Assembly: GCA_026770575.1 (NCBI GenBank)
Contig: MU657165.1
Coordinates: forward strand, 1,047,933 to 1,111,932
From: Pelagophyceae sp. CCMP2097
Taxonomy: Eukaryota > Sar > Pelagophyceae
Direction: 5' to 3'
Length of the DNA: 64,000 nt
The notes below the pieces were generated by a model, which was not told the DNA's origin, did not search any database, and saw only the letters and a list, made by a program, of their open reading frames with translations. Position 1 is the stretch's first letter. The number at the start of each line of letters is the position of its first letter. The translations under genes and the position numbers were made by a program. Positions 1 through 9,850 of the stretch are shown in pieces.

Positions 1-111
1 GGGGGGCTCGTTGTCGGCGCGGCTCATCTTGTGAATGATCTGTCTTGCCACGATCACATCGTGCAGCGAGGCGGGTCTTTGAGATCTGTCTTGCCAAATG
101 GTGATCACACT

Positions 112-171
112 GTGCGGCGAGACTTCGTGCGGCGAGACTTTGTGCGGCGAGACATCGTGCGGCGAGACTTC
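112..171. repeat. 15-bp tandem repeat, four copies
   Basis: Four head-to-tail copies of a 15-bp unit, GTGCGGCGAGACTTC or one to two changes from it, at 112, 127, 142 and 157. The unit is a multiple of three, so an open frame over it reads a repeated V-R-R-D-F, but nothing else supports a protein here. It is most simply a minisatellite in intergenic DNA. Confidence 0.9.
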
Positions 172-936
172 GTGCATTCCGGCCACTTTGCCGGTCAAGG
201 GGCCTTTAAAAGGGCCTCGACAAAAAGCGAACCTGCGGTTCCGCATACCGGACCGGCAAACCTTAACGGCATTTATGGACTTTTCTTAAAATTTCAAATT
301 AAAATTTCAAATAATGCGTTGATCGTTTTAAATTTCGACCTTGCCTTAGAGTCGCTCAAGAGCCCTGTGAACAAGCTCAACGTTGTCGCCTCCCGAGTTG
401 CTCGTGGCGGAGCACGATGCATCGTCTCGGGCGGACTGCGGCTGGCGCGGGCCGGCGGCTGGTGCTGGTGAAGGGCCTCTCCCAACCTCCCATCTGTTCG
501 AAAACACTTTTTCCAAGGCCCTGAAAACTTCGCGACGCGCCTGAAAATTTCGCGGCGGCGGTTGTGGAGTGCGCGGTCCGGCACCGGCATTTGCGGACTT
601 TTTAATGTTTGCCGGATTTTCAATTGCACTTGGCTGATTGGCCCCGGATGTTGACCAAACGTCGAAGTTAAGGTAGGATCTAGTTGCTGGAGTTGGAGTT
701 GATTAAAGCCTCTGTATTTTCCCAGTTGAGTTGAGTGAGTTGTCGGTCAAAATATTCGAGGCAACTGGGCCAGTCGTTAGTTGTCAATCAAATTTTCGTC
801 AACTCATTTAGAGTTGGTTTTGACGGGAAAACATAGAAACTCAGGTATTTTTAGTTGAAAATGGGTACGTAGAGCAGTTTCAAGGAGAGCCTCTAAGAAT
901 CGTTACGAGTTCTCGATGCCTCTTGCCTCTAGGATT
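172..936. other. intergenic, AT-richer, no gene seen
   Basis: This stretch is more AT-rich than its surroundings, with homopolymer-rich text around 280-330 and 780-870. Short frames exist but lack domains, coding bias or splice partners. I see no RNA gene. It leads into the upstream region of the coiled-coil gene at 1046. Confidence 0.5.
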
Positions 937-937
937 G

Positions 938-947
938 TACAATTGTA
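938..947. promoter_or_regulatory. TACAATTGTA palindrome upstream of coiled-coil gene
   Basis: A perfect 10-bp palindrome, within the 12-bp palindrome GTACAATTGTAC, about 100 bp before the ATG at 1046. The same 10-mer recurs at 29842, 47314, 47325, 47369 and 57637, each close upstream of a gene start. A role as a promoter element is inferred from this positional recurrence. Confidence 0.45.
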
Positions 948-1045
948 CGTATTATCGCACGAAACGCAAATACCGTTCATCATCCAAAAAGAAAGTTTTG
1001 AGAACATTATTTTACCGCTTGCCCGACGGGCAGTCGTCAGGCACG

Positions 1046-1880
1046 ATGCCGGGGCCCGAAAGGGTGCATCCGCGGCGGAGCGCCTCGAGCCTCGCCCCGG
1101 TCAAGGTGGGCCTGGGCGAACTGCGCGGCCTGCCAGTGGTGGCCGCCCACCTCGAGAGCCTGGACCGGAGCGCGCTGCTGCTCAAGCTGGGTCACTTCAT
1201 GCACGAAATGGACGACACCGGGACCAACGATGACCTCCGCCGCAAGCTCGAGGAGCTCGCAGAGGCCCGAAGACGGAATAATCAGTGCGTCGACGCCCGA
1301 GACTTTATTCGCCTGGGACCGCCGCCCCCAGGCTCGCCGACGAACTCGCGGCGGGGCGGCGCCGCGCCGAGTCCAACGAGCAGCGCCTGGCCCAGGTCGT
1401 TGCCGACGCCGAAGCGGTGAGGCGGCCCTGTACTGCCACCGCGGACCGCCTTTGACGCCCCGGCGATGCCTCACCCTGCAGGCGGCGCGCACGCTCGGCG
1501 ACGCGCTGGCGCGGGAGTTTAAAAGGTCGGCGTCGCTGGACGCGGCGGTGGCGCGTTTGCGCGAGGACGCGGCGGCGGCCGCCGACGACGCGGCGGCGCT
1601 GCGCGGCCGCCTGGACGCGGTGGCGGAAGAGGCCGTGCGGCTCCGTTCCCAGCGAGACGCTGCCGTCTCGGCCGGCGACGACGCGCAGCGCCGCGCCGAC
1701 GCCGCACTCCGCGAGGTGCAATCCATAACAGCCGACGCGGCCGCGGCGCGCCGAGGCCGCGAAGAAGTCTTCGGCCGCATGCGCGCCGTCGCAGACGCGG
1801 CCTCGCGCGCGCGCGCCGCCGACAGCGACGCCGCTGCCGCGCGCGCAGCGCTCGACACCAAGCTTGCCGCGCTCGCGTAA
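1046..1880 (+). CDS. coiled-coil protein of unknown function
   Basis: Three exons join in frame: 1046-1284, 1332-1416 and 1482-1880, giving about 240 residues. Donors are GTGCGT and GTGAGG; acceptors are CCCCAG and CTGCAG. The N-terminal 50 residues are mixed. From about residue 60 to the end the protein is an Ala/Arg/Asp/Glu-rich heptad-like helix with leucines (LRRKLEELAEARRR, RLAQVVADAEA, ALRGRLDAVAEEAVRLRSQR), which predicts a long coiled coil. No catalytic motif is visible. The end is uncertain: the apparent stop TAA at 1878 lies inside GCGTAAGC, which could itself be a donor, so a further exon to about 1990 or 2070 is possible. A structural or scaffold role is only a guess. Confidence 0.65.
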
Positions 1881-2576
1881 GCGCGACCTCGATGCCGCCC
1901 CCGCGCGGCTCCTCTGCGAGAGGCTCGACGTGGCATGCTCTCAGGAAAGTCCACGTCGGGCAAGCGACGGCGACGCTAGGCACGCCGCCTTGATCGCGCC
2001 CGACGTGCCGTTGCATCGGCGCTCGAAGCTTGCCGCGCCGCTCGACATGGCGACGCGGCGGCAGCAGTGAGGTATCCGCGACTGAGGGCACTCGCGACAC
2101 GTGCTTTCCATCTGTGTAAATATTATTGTTCCAAACTCCGGAGCCTCGCCTGCCTCGACGGCGGCGGTGCGGCCCCGCCGGAATGGGGTATGGTTCTTTT
2201 GACCTCAGCGCTTATTTGGTCATTGCGGTTGGCTGAACAGCCAGTGCCGCGAAGCTACCATCTGTAGCTTATACATGCCGGCGGACGGAACGAGTGCGAG
2301 GCCAAAGGACCAACTCCGAGGCCGCTGAGGCAGGGCTCTAGCTCACTGCTCCGCGGAGCACGCTATGCCATCCAGCCCATGGTCCCAACCTTAGTTGCGT
2401 CGCGATAGGGGCCGGGAACCAGTGGAGTGGGAACTCGTGCCTGCTTGGAACTGTACGGAAATTTGAAAAGTTCGACCAGCCGCTCGCTCGGGTCCATCTG
2501 CCTCAAGGAATTCCCAGCCGATCCGCCGCACGCGCGTAGAGGGCCGGCCTTTGGTGCGCGGCGAGTCACGGGCTGT
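1881..2576. other. intergenic between convergent genes
   Basis: About 700 bp between the coiled-coil gene and the minus-strand ChaN-like gene. It may hold a last exon of the coiled-coil gene before 2070. Beyond that, no frame has recognisable domain content and I see no RNA gene. Confidence 0.4.
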
Positions 2577-3541
2577 CTAAACCGAGTCATCTAGAGAGCT
2601 ATCTTCCGGTCCAAAGTCGAAAACGAGGTCTCCGGGCGGATTCGGGGCGCGCGCGTCGCAGGCTTCTCGTGGGTAGATGCAGAGCGGCCGCACGCCGGGC
2701 GGCAGCCGCAGGCGCTCGGGCACGCCGAAGCCGTGGCCCATATGGCCGCGGCCAACGATTGCGAGCACGCCGGTAGCCTCATCGCGGGCCGCGGCGGCGC
2801 CGACGCCGACGCCGGCGTCGGAAGCGCCGTTGGCGTCGGCGTCGGCGTCGTCGGCGTCGGCGTCGGCGCCACCGCGGCCCGCGAAGAGGCTCGAGATGGC
2901 GTGCGCGCAGGCGGCGTCCTTGAGGAGCTGGGCCGGGAAGATGCGCCGAAACTGGCCCGTGGGCGTCTCACCCGCGGCGCCAGTAATGTACCCCTCAAAC
3001 ACGCCATAGTGGCCCTCGGACTCTGCCAGGTCCTCGTCGGCGCGAACCCAGCCGCGCGCCTTGGCGAAGCCGAGCGCCGAGGCGCGGTCCGATACGCAGA
3101 ACTGCGCCAGCGGCCGCGGCACCTAAGCACGACGTCCGACGGTGCGCGCACGAAGGTTGGACGCACGAAGCCGGCGTGGAGCGAGATGTTGCTTCCCCTC
3201 TTCGCATCGTCGAGGAGCGCGGCGTAGGGCACGAGGTCGTGGCCCTCGTAGTGTCGGTCGTTGTACTCTGCGGTCAGCGCGTCAAAGTCGAGGCCGCCTC
3301 GCTTGTAGTGGTCGAGAAGTTGTTGAGAGTCGAGCGAAAAGTGCTCGAGGACCAAGTAGAGCGGCCTCCGCTGGGCCATGGCGCGCTGGATGGTTCGCTG
3401 GACGGCGACCTGCCTCGCCTCACCGTGCACCTCGCCCACCACGACCAGGCGGCACTCGCCAATCTCCTCCAGCGCCGCCGACGTCGTCAGGTGCACCAGC
3501 TGCGGGCTCGAAGCGCCGCACCGGAACCAACGCACAGACAT
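2577..3541 (-). CDS. ChaN/Tiki-superfamily haem-binding-like protein
   Basis: Two exons, 3541-3167 and 3122-2577, with a 44-nt GTGCGT...TTAG intron, give about 306 residues. The N-terminal part has the family start VVVGEVHGEARQVAVQ, matching the conserved G-E-x-H motif, then LVLEHF. The join gives HAGFVPRPLA, matching the conserved N-x-P-R region. Near the C-terminus AIVGRGHMGHGFGVPERL matches the typical G-x-G-H...GVP motif. ChaN-like proteins bind haem or act as putative metalloprotease-like folds; plant homologues are plastid proteins. The first ATG is used, but an Arg/Ser/Pro-rich open frame continues upstream to 3778 and could be part of a transit peptide from an unseen exon. An Asp/Ala repeat loop (about residues 180-205) is a low-complexity insertion. 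Confidence 0.75.
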
Positions 3542-3805
3542 GCGCGACAAAAGGCGGCGCGGCGCCGCTCCAACTCCGCGAGGCCGTCGAGATCCGTCGA
3601 CGCTGTCGCGCCGGCGCCGCTGCTCCGGCGCGCCCCCAGCGGCGGCTCCGGCGCGGCGTCCGAGGCGGCGGCGCGGCGTCCGAGGCGGCGCGCGCGGCGC
3701 AGGCGGCGTCAGACCGAAGTTCGAAGAACGACTCGGAGAAGAAGCCCCGGGGCGTTCAGCAATCGTGTTTTCAAGCAAAGCCAGAACCCTTCTTCTTCAA
3801 TTCCC

Positions 3806-3970
3806 TTCAATTATGCACTCCAACGAGGCTGCTAAAACCAACAGGCGGGCCGGCGCGCCAGATCCCTCACAATGGCTTTTCCCTGGTGGCTTCTTCTTCA
3901 ATTATGCACTCCAATGAGGCTGCCAGTGCTAAAACCAACAGGCGGGCCGGCGCGCCGGATCCCACACAAT
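3806..3970. repeat. tandem duplication, two ~70-bp cores 91 bp apart
   Basis: Two near-identical segments start at 3806 and 3897. Each runs from TTCAATTATGCACTCCAA through an AACAGGCGGGCCGGCGCGCC block to CACAATG. The second has a 6-bp insertion (CAGTGC). It lies 5' of the ChaN-like gene on the opposite side from the EF-hand gene. Recent local duplication is the simplest reading. Confidence 0.85.
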
Positions 3971-4278
3971 GTTTTTTTTTCGTGCCGCCGATGACAGCAG
4001 TACGGCTTGTGATGGGTCTGGTTGCACTGGATCGGCCTCGGTCCGGCGCAAGGTGAAACGACAGCGGACCTCTGAGGGCCATATGTGGCTTTGATAAACT
4101 TGGGGGTGAAAGCCAGGCCATTTTGCATTTCACACGTGTGACTGTGCGAAACTGCTCATCGAAGGTTTGCGACTGCCTGCAGTGCCTAGGCCTCGAGTGC
4201 GCGGGTGCCTGGTCGCTTCGAGAGCGCGTTTCTCACGCGGGGCGGCCCCGTTTTCGGTTTCGCCGGAGGCCGGAGGCC

Positions 4279-5806
4279 ATGGGCAACAGCGTCGTCGGCC
4301 ACGCCTGTGGCCCAGAGCTCTGCCGCGCATCGGAGCCGCTGGCGAAGCTGTCGATGGGCGACATCGACCGCATGCATTCCTCGTTCCTGCGGCTGCAGTG
4401 CAATCCGGGCGTGGACGCGGCGCACTTTGACCGGATCTTCATCGCGGTCCACGCGGCCGTACGTCCACCCCCCGGCCTCTGCCGCGCCGGGTCGGCGCGC
4501 GTCGGCTTTGCGCACGCGCCGCGCGTAGGACCGCGACAAGGTCTTTGACGCGTTCGCGCGGCCGGCGGCGGCGGACGGCGCGGCGCAGCCTCGGCGGTGC
4601 GACGTCAACGACGTCTTTGCGGCTGCCATCCTGCTCTCGTCGTCGTTCTACGCGGCGCGCGCGGCGGCTCTGTTCGAGCTCTTCGACTGGGACGAGCGCG
4701 GGAGCCTGGCGTTTGCGGACGTGGTCGTGCTCGTCGGCACCGTGGCCCGCGGCCTCTGCGCGGCGACGCGCGGTGCTGCGCCGGCGGCGGCGGAAATCGA
4801 GGCGCTGTGCCGCACCGGCTTCCGCGGCGCCGCGCGCGACGCCCGCCAGCGCGTGCCGCTGGAGGCCTGGCTCGACTTTTGCAAGACGGCCGAGGCGCGC
4901 TGTGTCGGCGACGCCGCCGCGCTGCGCGGCGGCGCGGCGGCGCGCCGCGCGCGGGCGGGCGACGGCGGCGACGCCGCGGGCGAGGCGGCTGCGGCGGACC
5001 GTCGGCGCGACCGCGAGCCGCCGCCGCGGCGGTCGGCGCTGGCGCGGCACCCTTTGCTGCTGCACGAGCTAAAAAAAGAGGTGCGGCTACTCAAGGATGT
5101 CTACGACTCGCTGGACGCCGCCGGCTCAGGGTCCATCCGCGTGGGCGACTTTGTCAACGCCAATGCTCTGTCGCAGCACAACGCGCAGCGCGGCGGCGCC
5201 GACGGCACGGCGGCGAAGCCGCCGACGCTGTCCCTCTTCCAGGCCGACATGCTCCTGCACGACCGGGACGGCGACGGCAAGGTCTCGTGGCGGGAAGTCG
5301 TGGAGAAGATGTACCACAAGTACGGCGCGGCCGTCGTGCGCGAGATGGCCACGTGGGACCTCGCGTTACCGCGCAAGGGCCGCGTGGCGCGCGCGGACCG
5401 CGCCGACGGCGCGCCGGCGGCCGACGAGGTGCGCGCTTTATTTCGGGCCTATGACGCTGGCGCGGCGGGCGTGCTGAGCGTCGGCGAGCTGGCTGCGGCG
5501 ATGGCCGACGTCCACGGCCTTCACTACGACGACTTGCTTCAGCTCTTTTCCAGCGCGGGCAAGGAGCCCCGCGACGGCGTCGACGCCGACGGCTACGTCT
5601 GCCTCTTCCGCGAGTTACTACAGGGCGACGACGGCATGCTCGACATCCTCCGCAAGACGGCCAACGCCGCAGACAAGCTCCCCAGCGGCAGAGTCCGAAA
5701 GGGCCTCTCCACCCGCCTCTCTGCCCAATCTGTCGCCAGCAGGGCCTCGTGGAAGACCGACTCAGCCCGCTCCCGCCGGAATGGGTCCTTCCAGTGGAAG
5801 GAATGA
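4279..5806 (+). CDS. EF-hand calcium-binding protein, N-myristoylation candidate
   Basis: Exon 1 (4279-4458) and exon 2 (4529-5806) join in phase 0 across a GTACGT...GTAG intron, giving about 485 residues. The start MGNSVVGH has Gly2 and Ser4-type context, suggesting N-myristoylation, which is common in recoverin- and calcineurin-B-like proteins. EF-hand-like units are visible: LFELFDWDERGSLAFAD, VYDSLDAAGSGSIRVGDF, DRDGDGKVSWREVVEKM (the best Ca2+ loop), and a degenerate one at LFRAYDAGAAGVLSVGEL. The C-terminal tail is basic and Ser-rich. Length and layout resemble long protist EF-hand proteins rather than calmodulin. The partner is unknown. Confidence 0.8.
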
Positions 5807-6667
5807 AGACGACCCTTATCAGTAAAGCGCGCCGGCCCGGTGGGGCCGACGGACCCAAGGAGACGCCAGCACTATGCGCATGCCCCGCTCGGTCAAGCAA
5901 GGCTCCTCCTCGCGCGTCTCGCGCCGTCGGGAGCCGCGCCGCCGGGAGCCGAACTTCGAACGAACAGAGTGCACGTCGGACGAGGCGAGAACGTGACCTC
6001 GCCTGCTTCAGATGCACGATGGCAGCATTCGGCACGAAGCGTCGTGGAGGTGCCGTGGTGAGCTGAGACGTGGCAATTCGTCCATCGAGCAGGGCACAAC
6101 GAGACAACGACGACAACGACGAGGGCCATTCCTCCCGAACTTTCGGGAAAGTAAAATATTGTTTCGGATACAAAACCAAATTTGAATCTTCCTACATGGT
6201 CGGAGGTTCTGAATTAGTGCACTCCCCTGAAGCTCCTTGAATCAATAGGCGGGGCCGCCGCAACGAGGCCCCAACCTATGTTTTTTTCCTCGCGTTGCAG
6301 TGTGAATCGTAGTAGGAATCTTCTCTCTGGGGGTGGTCACTTTGACCCTTCTTCTTAGCAAGTTCAAAACTTCTCCATTTGTAACATGATTTTATGAGCT
6401 GCACTTAACTTCTTTGAGTTGCACTTTAACTGCGTAAAACCGCCATTTTAGCCTGGAAAGTTGACGATTAATCTCCGTTTGAATATATCAAGACTCTTTG
6501 CGCTATCTCTCGGACCTCTCGAAAATTTAGGCAAAATTTCCAAGCTTCAAAAGCGTTACAATCACTTCAACCCTGAGTCATTCAATAGGTACTCGACCCA
6601 TCAGTTGGAACCACGCGTGCGTTGGTCTGAGTTGTATTCGCTTCGACGCACATTCCTCTTTCGGAGC
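5807..6667. other. intergenic with a small hairpin
   Basis: About 860 bp without a supportable gene. It contains a short inverted repeat (CCCGAACTTTCGGG near 6135) and an AT-rich stretch 6140-6460. A segment near 6250 (CAATAGGCGGGGCCG) loosely resembles the repeat at 3846. No RNA gene is recognised. Confidence 0.4.
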
Positions 6668-7357
6668 ATGGGTCGTGTCGAGCTGCTCGCCGCGGCGTCG
6701 CGGCGCGCGCCGGTCCTTGACACGCCCGCCGCCTCGCCGGGCGCGCGCGCGCGGCCGTTGGCGCCTGACTTGCGGCTGTTGGCGCCTGACTTCTTCGGCC
6801 TCGAATTGAAAATGGCCCCCCTCGCCGACGTCCTCGGCGCGGACTGGTACGAGGACGCGCTGGCGCAGCGCCTCGCGCGCGCGACTTTCTACAAGTGGCC
6901 CACGACCCTCGCGCCCTTTGACGACGGCGGCGACAGCGACAGCGACGGCGAGCTCTACGCTGACCTCCCCGCACCAACCAAGCGCCGAAACAGGAGCTTC
7001 CCGGGCGACGCAAACAACATCGGCGGACCGGGCGGCCTCGCCTACCAGGACGCCAGCCGAAGAATGTCCTTCGGCCCGGGCATCGCCACGCTTACGACGA
7101 CAATCGAGTCCTGCGCGGCGTCGGCACGCGCCGGCGAAGGCGAGACCCCGCGGAAAGAAGAGCCGTGGCCTGAAGAGCAACCAGAAGAGCCGCGGCCCGA
7201 GATCTCCAGGCCGGCGTCGCCCGCCGAGGACCGACCACGCTCCCCGCAGCGGCCACCCGGAAAAAACAACGGGTCGCCGCGCTCGCGAGACGCCTTCCGG
7301 CGAGCGCACTTGCGGCTCCCCGCGGTCCACCTGCGCTTGAATACGGTCATGTGCTAA
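6668..7357 (+). CDS. lineage-specific hypothetical protein
   Basis: A single open frame of about 229 residues from ATG 6668; the frame is open further upstream to 6461. The first ~100 residues are mixed and could fold (LELKMAPLADVLGADWYEDALAQRL). The rest is Ser/Pro/Glu/Arg-rich and probably disordered (EEPWPEEQPEEPRPEI). I do not recognise the family. The stop codon sits inside an 18-bp tandem duplication, so the end of the frame was probably shaped by that duplication. Confidence 0.45.
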   Translation: MGRVELLAAASRRAPVLDTPAASPGARARPLAPDLRLLAPDFFGLELKMAPLADVLGADWYEDALAQRLARATFYKWPTTLAPFDDGGDSDSDGELYADLPAPTKRRNRSFPGDANNIGGPGGLAYQDASRRMSFGPGIATLTTTIESCAASARAGEGETPRKEEPWPEEQPEEPRPEISRPASPAEDRPRSPQRPPGKNNGSPRSRDAFRRAHLRLPAVHLRLNTVMC

Positions 7358-7376
7358 TATACGGTCATGTGCTAAT
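7341..7376. repeat. 18-bp perfect tandem duplication
   Basis: ATACGGTCATGTGCTAAT occurs twice head to tail at 7341 and 7359. The first copy supplies the TAA stop of the preceding frame. Confidence 0.9.
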
Positions 7377-7603
7377 GCTTTGCTTTAAGCTCGCGGCGTC
7401 ACCTGGGGGGCGTCTGGAGTCCACCGAGGACGTGGCTCGGCTGTCGCGAATCTCCTGGGCGCTTGTCGGGCGGGGTTCGGGGTCGAGAGAGCTTTCCCTC
7501 GGTCGACTGGACTTTGTTCGTCGCTGATGCATGCCTACGGGCAACAAGACCGTCCCCAAGGGAGTTGTCCGAGGTGCCACTTCTCACTGGCAAAGAGCAT
7601 TTG

Positions 7604-9481
7604 TTACAGAGTTTGTTTTGCCTCTGGCCGCAGTGTGGAGTGCATAATATAAGAGGAAGACTTTAACTTTTCGCGCCGCGAGAACTCCGCGGCGACGGCC
7701 TCGCTAAGCGCCGGCGCCGCTACGCCTGCCGTCGAGAATGCCCAGGCGATGTTCGTGAGCGCTTGCGAGTCGAACGCCGCCATGTGCTTGGGTGCTTCCG
7801 CAGCGACGGCTTCAAATAAAGCCGGCGCCGAAACGCCCGCCTTTGCGTAGGCCCACACGGTGCTCGCGAGCTCTTGCGGTTGGAAGGACGCGATCTTTTC
7901 CAATGCTTCTGCAGCGGCAGCATTGAACAGCAACGGCGCCGAGACGCCCGCCGTCGCGTAAGCCCGGACGGTGCCCGCGATCTCTTGCGGGTTGAACGAC
8001 GCGATCTTCTCCCACGCTTCGTCGGCCACCGCCTCGAACAAGTCCGGCGCCTCGATGCCCGCCGTCGAGTAGGCCCACGCGGTGTTTGCGAGCTCTCGCG
8101 GAGAGAAGGCCGTCAAGTTCCTCGGTGCTTCGTTCGCGACGGCCTCGAAGAGTTGCGGCGCCTCGGCTCCCGTAGTCGCAAAAGCCCATACGATGTTGGC
8201 CAGTGTCTCTGCATCGAAAGAGGCAATCTTCTTTTGTGCTTCCGCGGCGACAGCTTCAAATAACGCCGGCGCCTCGGCGCCCGCCTTCGCATAAGCCCAC
8301 GCGATGGTGGCGAGGTCTTTCGCCGAGAATTTTGTAATCTTCCGAGGGGCCTCCGCGGCGACGGCCTCGAATAAAGCCGGCGCCGCGACTCCCATCGTCG
8401 CGTAGGCCCAGACCGTGTTCACGAGCGCTCGCGAGTTGAAGGCCGTGATGTTCCTCGGTGATTCGGCGGCGGCGGCCTCGAACAAAGCCGGCGCCGCGAC
8501 TCCCACCTTTGCAAAGGCCCAGACGGAGTTTGCGATGTCGTGCATTGAAAACTCGTCCATCTGCCTCGGTGCTTCCGCCGCGACGGCCTCGAACAAAGCC
8601 GGCGCCTCGATTCCGAACTTTGCAAAGGCCCAGACGGTGCTCGCGAGGTCGTGCGGCGCGAAGTTGGCCATGCTCCTCGGCGCTTCCGCGGCGGCGGCCT
8701 CGAACAAAGCCGGCGCTTCAACGCCCGTCTTCGCAAAGGCCCAGAGGATGTTCGCGAGCGTGCGCGGTTCGAAGTCCCCCATCTTTTTCGGCGCTTCTAA
8801 AGCGGCGGCCTCCCAGAACTGCGGCGCCTTGACGTAACCCATCTGGGCGACGCCCCAGCACGCGTCGGCGACGTGGCCGAAATCCCAGGGCGGATTCGGG
8901 TCGCCTCGGATGCCCGCCGCCGCGCGGTCCACGAGCCTGACCATACGCGGCACCGAGAACTTGTTGAACGTCGTCTTGAGCTCGCCGACGCGTCGAAGCG
9001 CCGCCGCGACGTGCACAGAGTCAGAGGCGGCGTTGCCGTCGAAGAGGGCCAGGGCGGCGGCGGCGGTCTGGCACTGTTCGATGCGGTCGTCGAGCAACTT
9101 GGCCGCCGCCGCGCTTGGCGCGCTGGGCGTCGACGGCTCCTTGCCGGGCCCCGGCGCCCGGGCCTCTGTAAAATCCACCGTGATGTGCCGGTCGCCGATC
9201 ATCGTGCCGTTCAACTGAAGGCAATCCTCGGCCGCGTCGCCGGCGACGGTGACAAAGGCGTAGCCGCGCGCCGTCTTGCGACTGCGGTCAAAGGGCACGA
9301 CGACTTTTCTAACGGCGCTCTCCGAGCCGCCGCACGCTTCGACAAACGCCGCGAACACCGACTCGGCCGTCGCCTCGAGCGGCAGGTTGCGCACGAAGAG
9401 CTCCGCGTCCCGCCCGCGCGCACCGACCGCGAAGCGGCGCGCACTTAAAGCGGCCGCCGGCCAGCGCGCGCGCATGCACAT
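7604..9481 (-). CDS. RRM protein with eleven 37-residue helical repeats
   Basis: A single exon of about 625 residues from the first ATG (9481). An Arg/Ala-rich, acid-poor N-terminus suggests mitochondrial or plastid import. An RRM follows, with RNP2 LFVRNL and RNP1 RGYAFVTV. After a linker come ten full 37-residue repeats and one partial, consensus APALFEAVAAEAPRxIxxF then xxxxLANxVWAxAxxGxE. Such helical-hairpin arrays resemble OPR, PPR and FASTK-type modular RNA-binding repeats of organelles. The DNA has a 111-bp period over roughly 7690-8840. Residue variation at fixed positions may encode RNA specificity. The RAP-domain gene at 37510-41393 is a related but more diverged architecture. Confidence 0.85.
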   Translation of the reverse strand: MCMRARWPAAALSARRFAVGARGRDAELFVRNLPLEATAESVFAAFVEACGGSESAVRKVVVPFDRSRKTARGYAFVTVAGDAAEDCLQLNGTMIGDRHITVDFTEARAPGPGKEPSTPSAPSAAAAKLLDDRIEQCQTAAAALALFDGNAASDSVHVAAALRRVGELKTTFNKFSVPRMVRLVDRAAAGIRGDPNPPWDFGHVADACWGVAQMGYVKAPQFWEAAALEAPKKMGDFEPRTLANILWAFAKTGVEAPALFEAAAAEAPRSMANFAPHDLASTVWAFAKFGIEAPALFEAVAAEAPRQMDEFSMHDIANSVWAFAKVGVAAPALFEAAAAESPRNITAFNSRALVNTVWAYATMGVAAPALFEAVAAEAPRKITKFSAKDLATIAWAYAKAGAEAPALFEAVAAEAQKKIASFDAETLANIVWAFATTGAEAPQLFEAVANEAPRNLTAFSPRELANTAWAYSTAGIEAPDLFEAVADEAWEKIASFNPQEIAGTVRAYATAGVSAPLLFNAAAAEALEKIASFQPQELASTVWAYAKAGVSAPALFEAVAAEAPKHMAAFDSQALTNIAWAFSTAGVAAPALSEAVAAEFSRREKLKSSSYIMHSTLRPEAKQTL

Positions 9482-9850
9482 CGACCTCGATCGCACGAGA
9501 AGAGAGGCTCCTGCACAAACGCCCCGTGCACGTGCTCCGCGCCTCACCTTAGAGGTCCGGGTCCGGGTCCGGGTCAGGTCAGTAAGGCGTGAAAGGAGTC
9601 GGCCAAAGTATCCCTTGTGAAATCAGAGATTTTGGGAATTATTTTTGATTTCTCAAATCAACTTTGTCATCGCGCGCGAGTATGGGGGCGCGACGCACAT
9701 GCGCCTAGACGACACGAACCCGGACAAGGAGCACCCGAAGTACCGACGAGCGGCAACTGCTTAAACTTGAGCTCGTCAGCTCGTCGCTGTCTCTTATTAG
9801 CCCGCCTTGAAGCCGCGTCACGGCGATGGCGAGGAGGCGCCGCATCGCGC

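Noticed and set aside
112..171. Short repeats as a CRISPR-like array
   Set aside because: Units are contiguous 15-mers with no spacers, in a eukaryotic genome.
31..471. 146-residue frame with repeated VRRDF
   Set aside because: The repeat is a DNA minisatellite with unit length divisible by three. Flanks have no domain or coding character.
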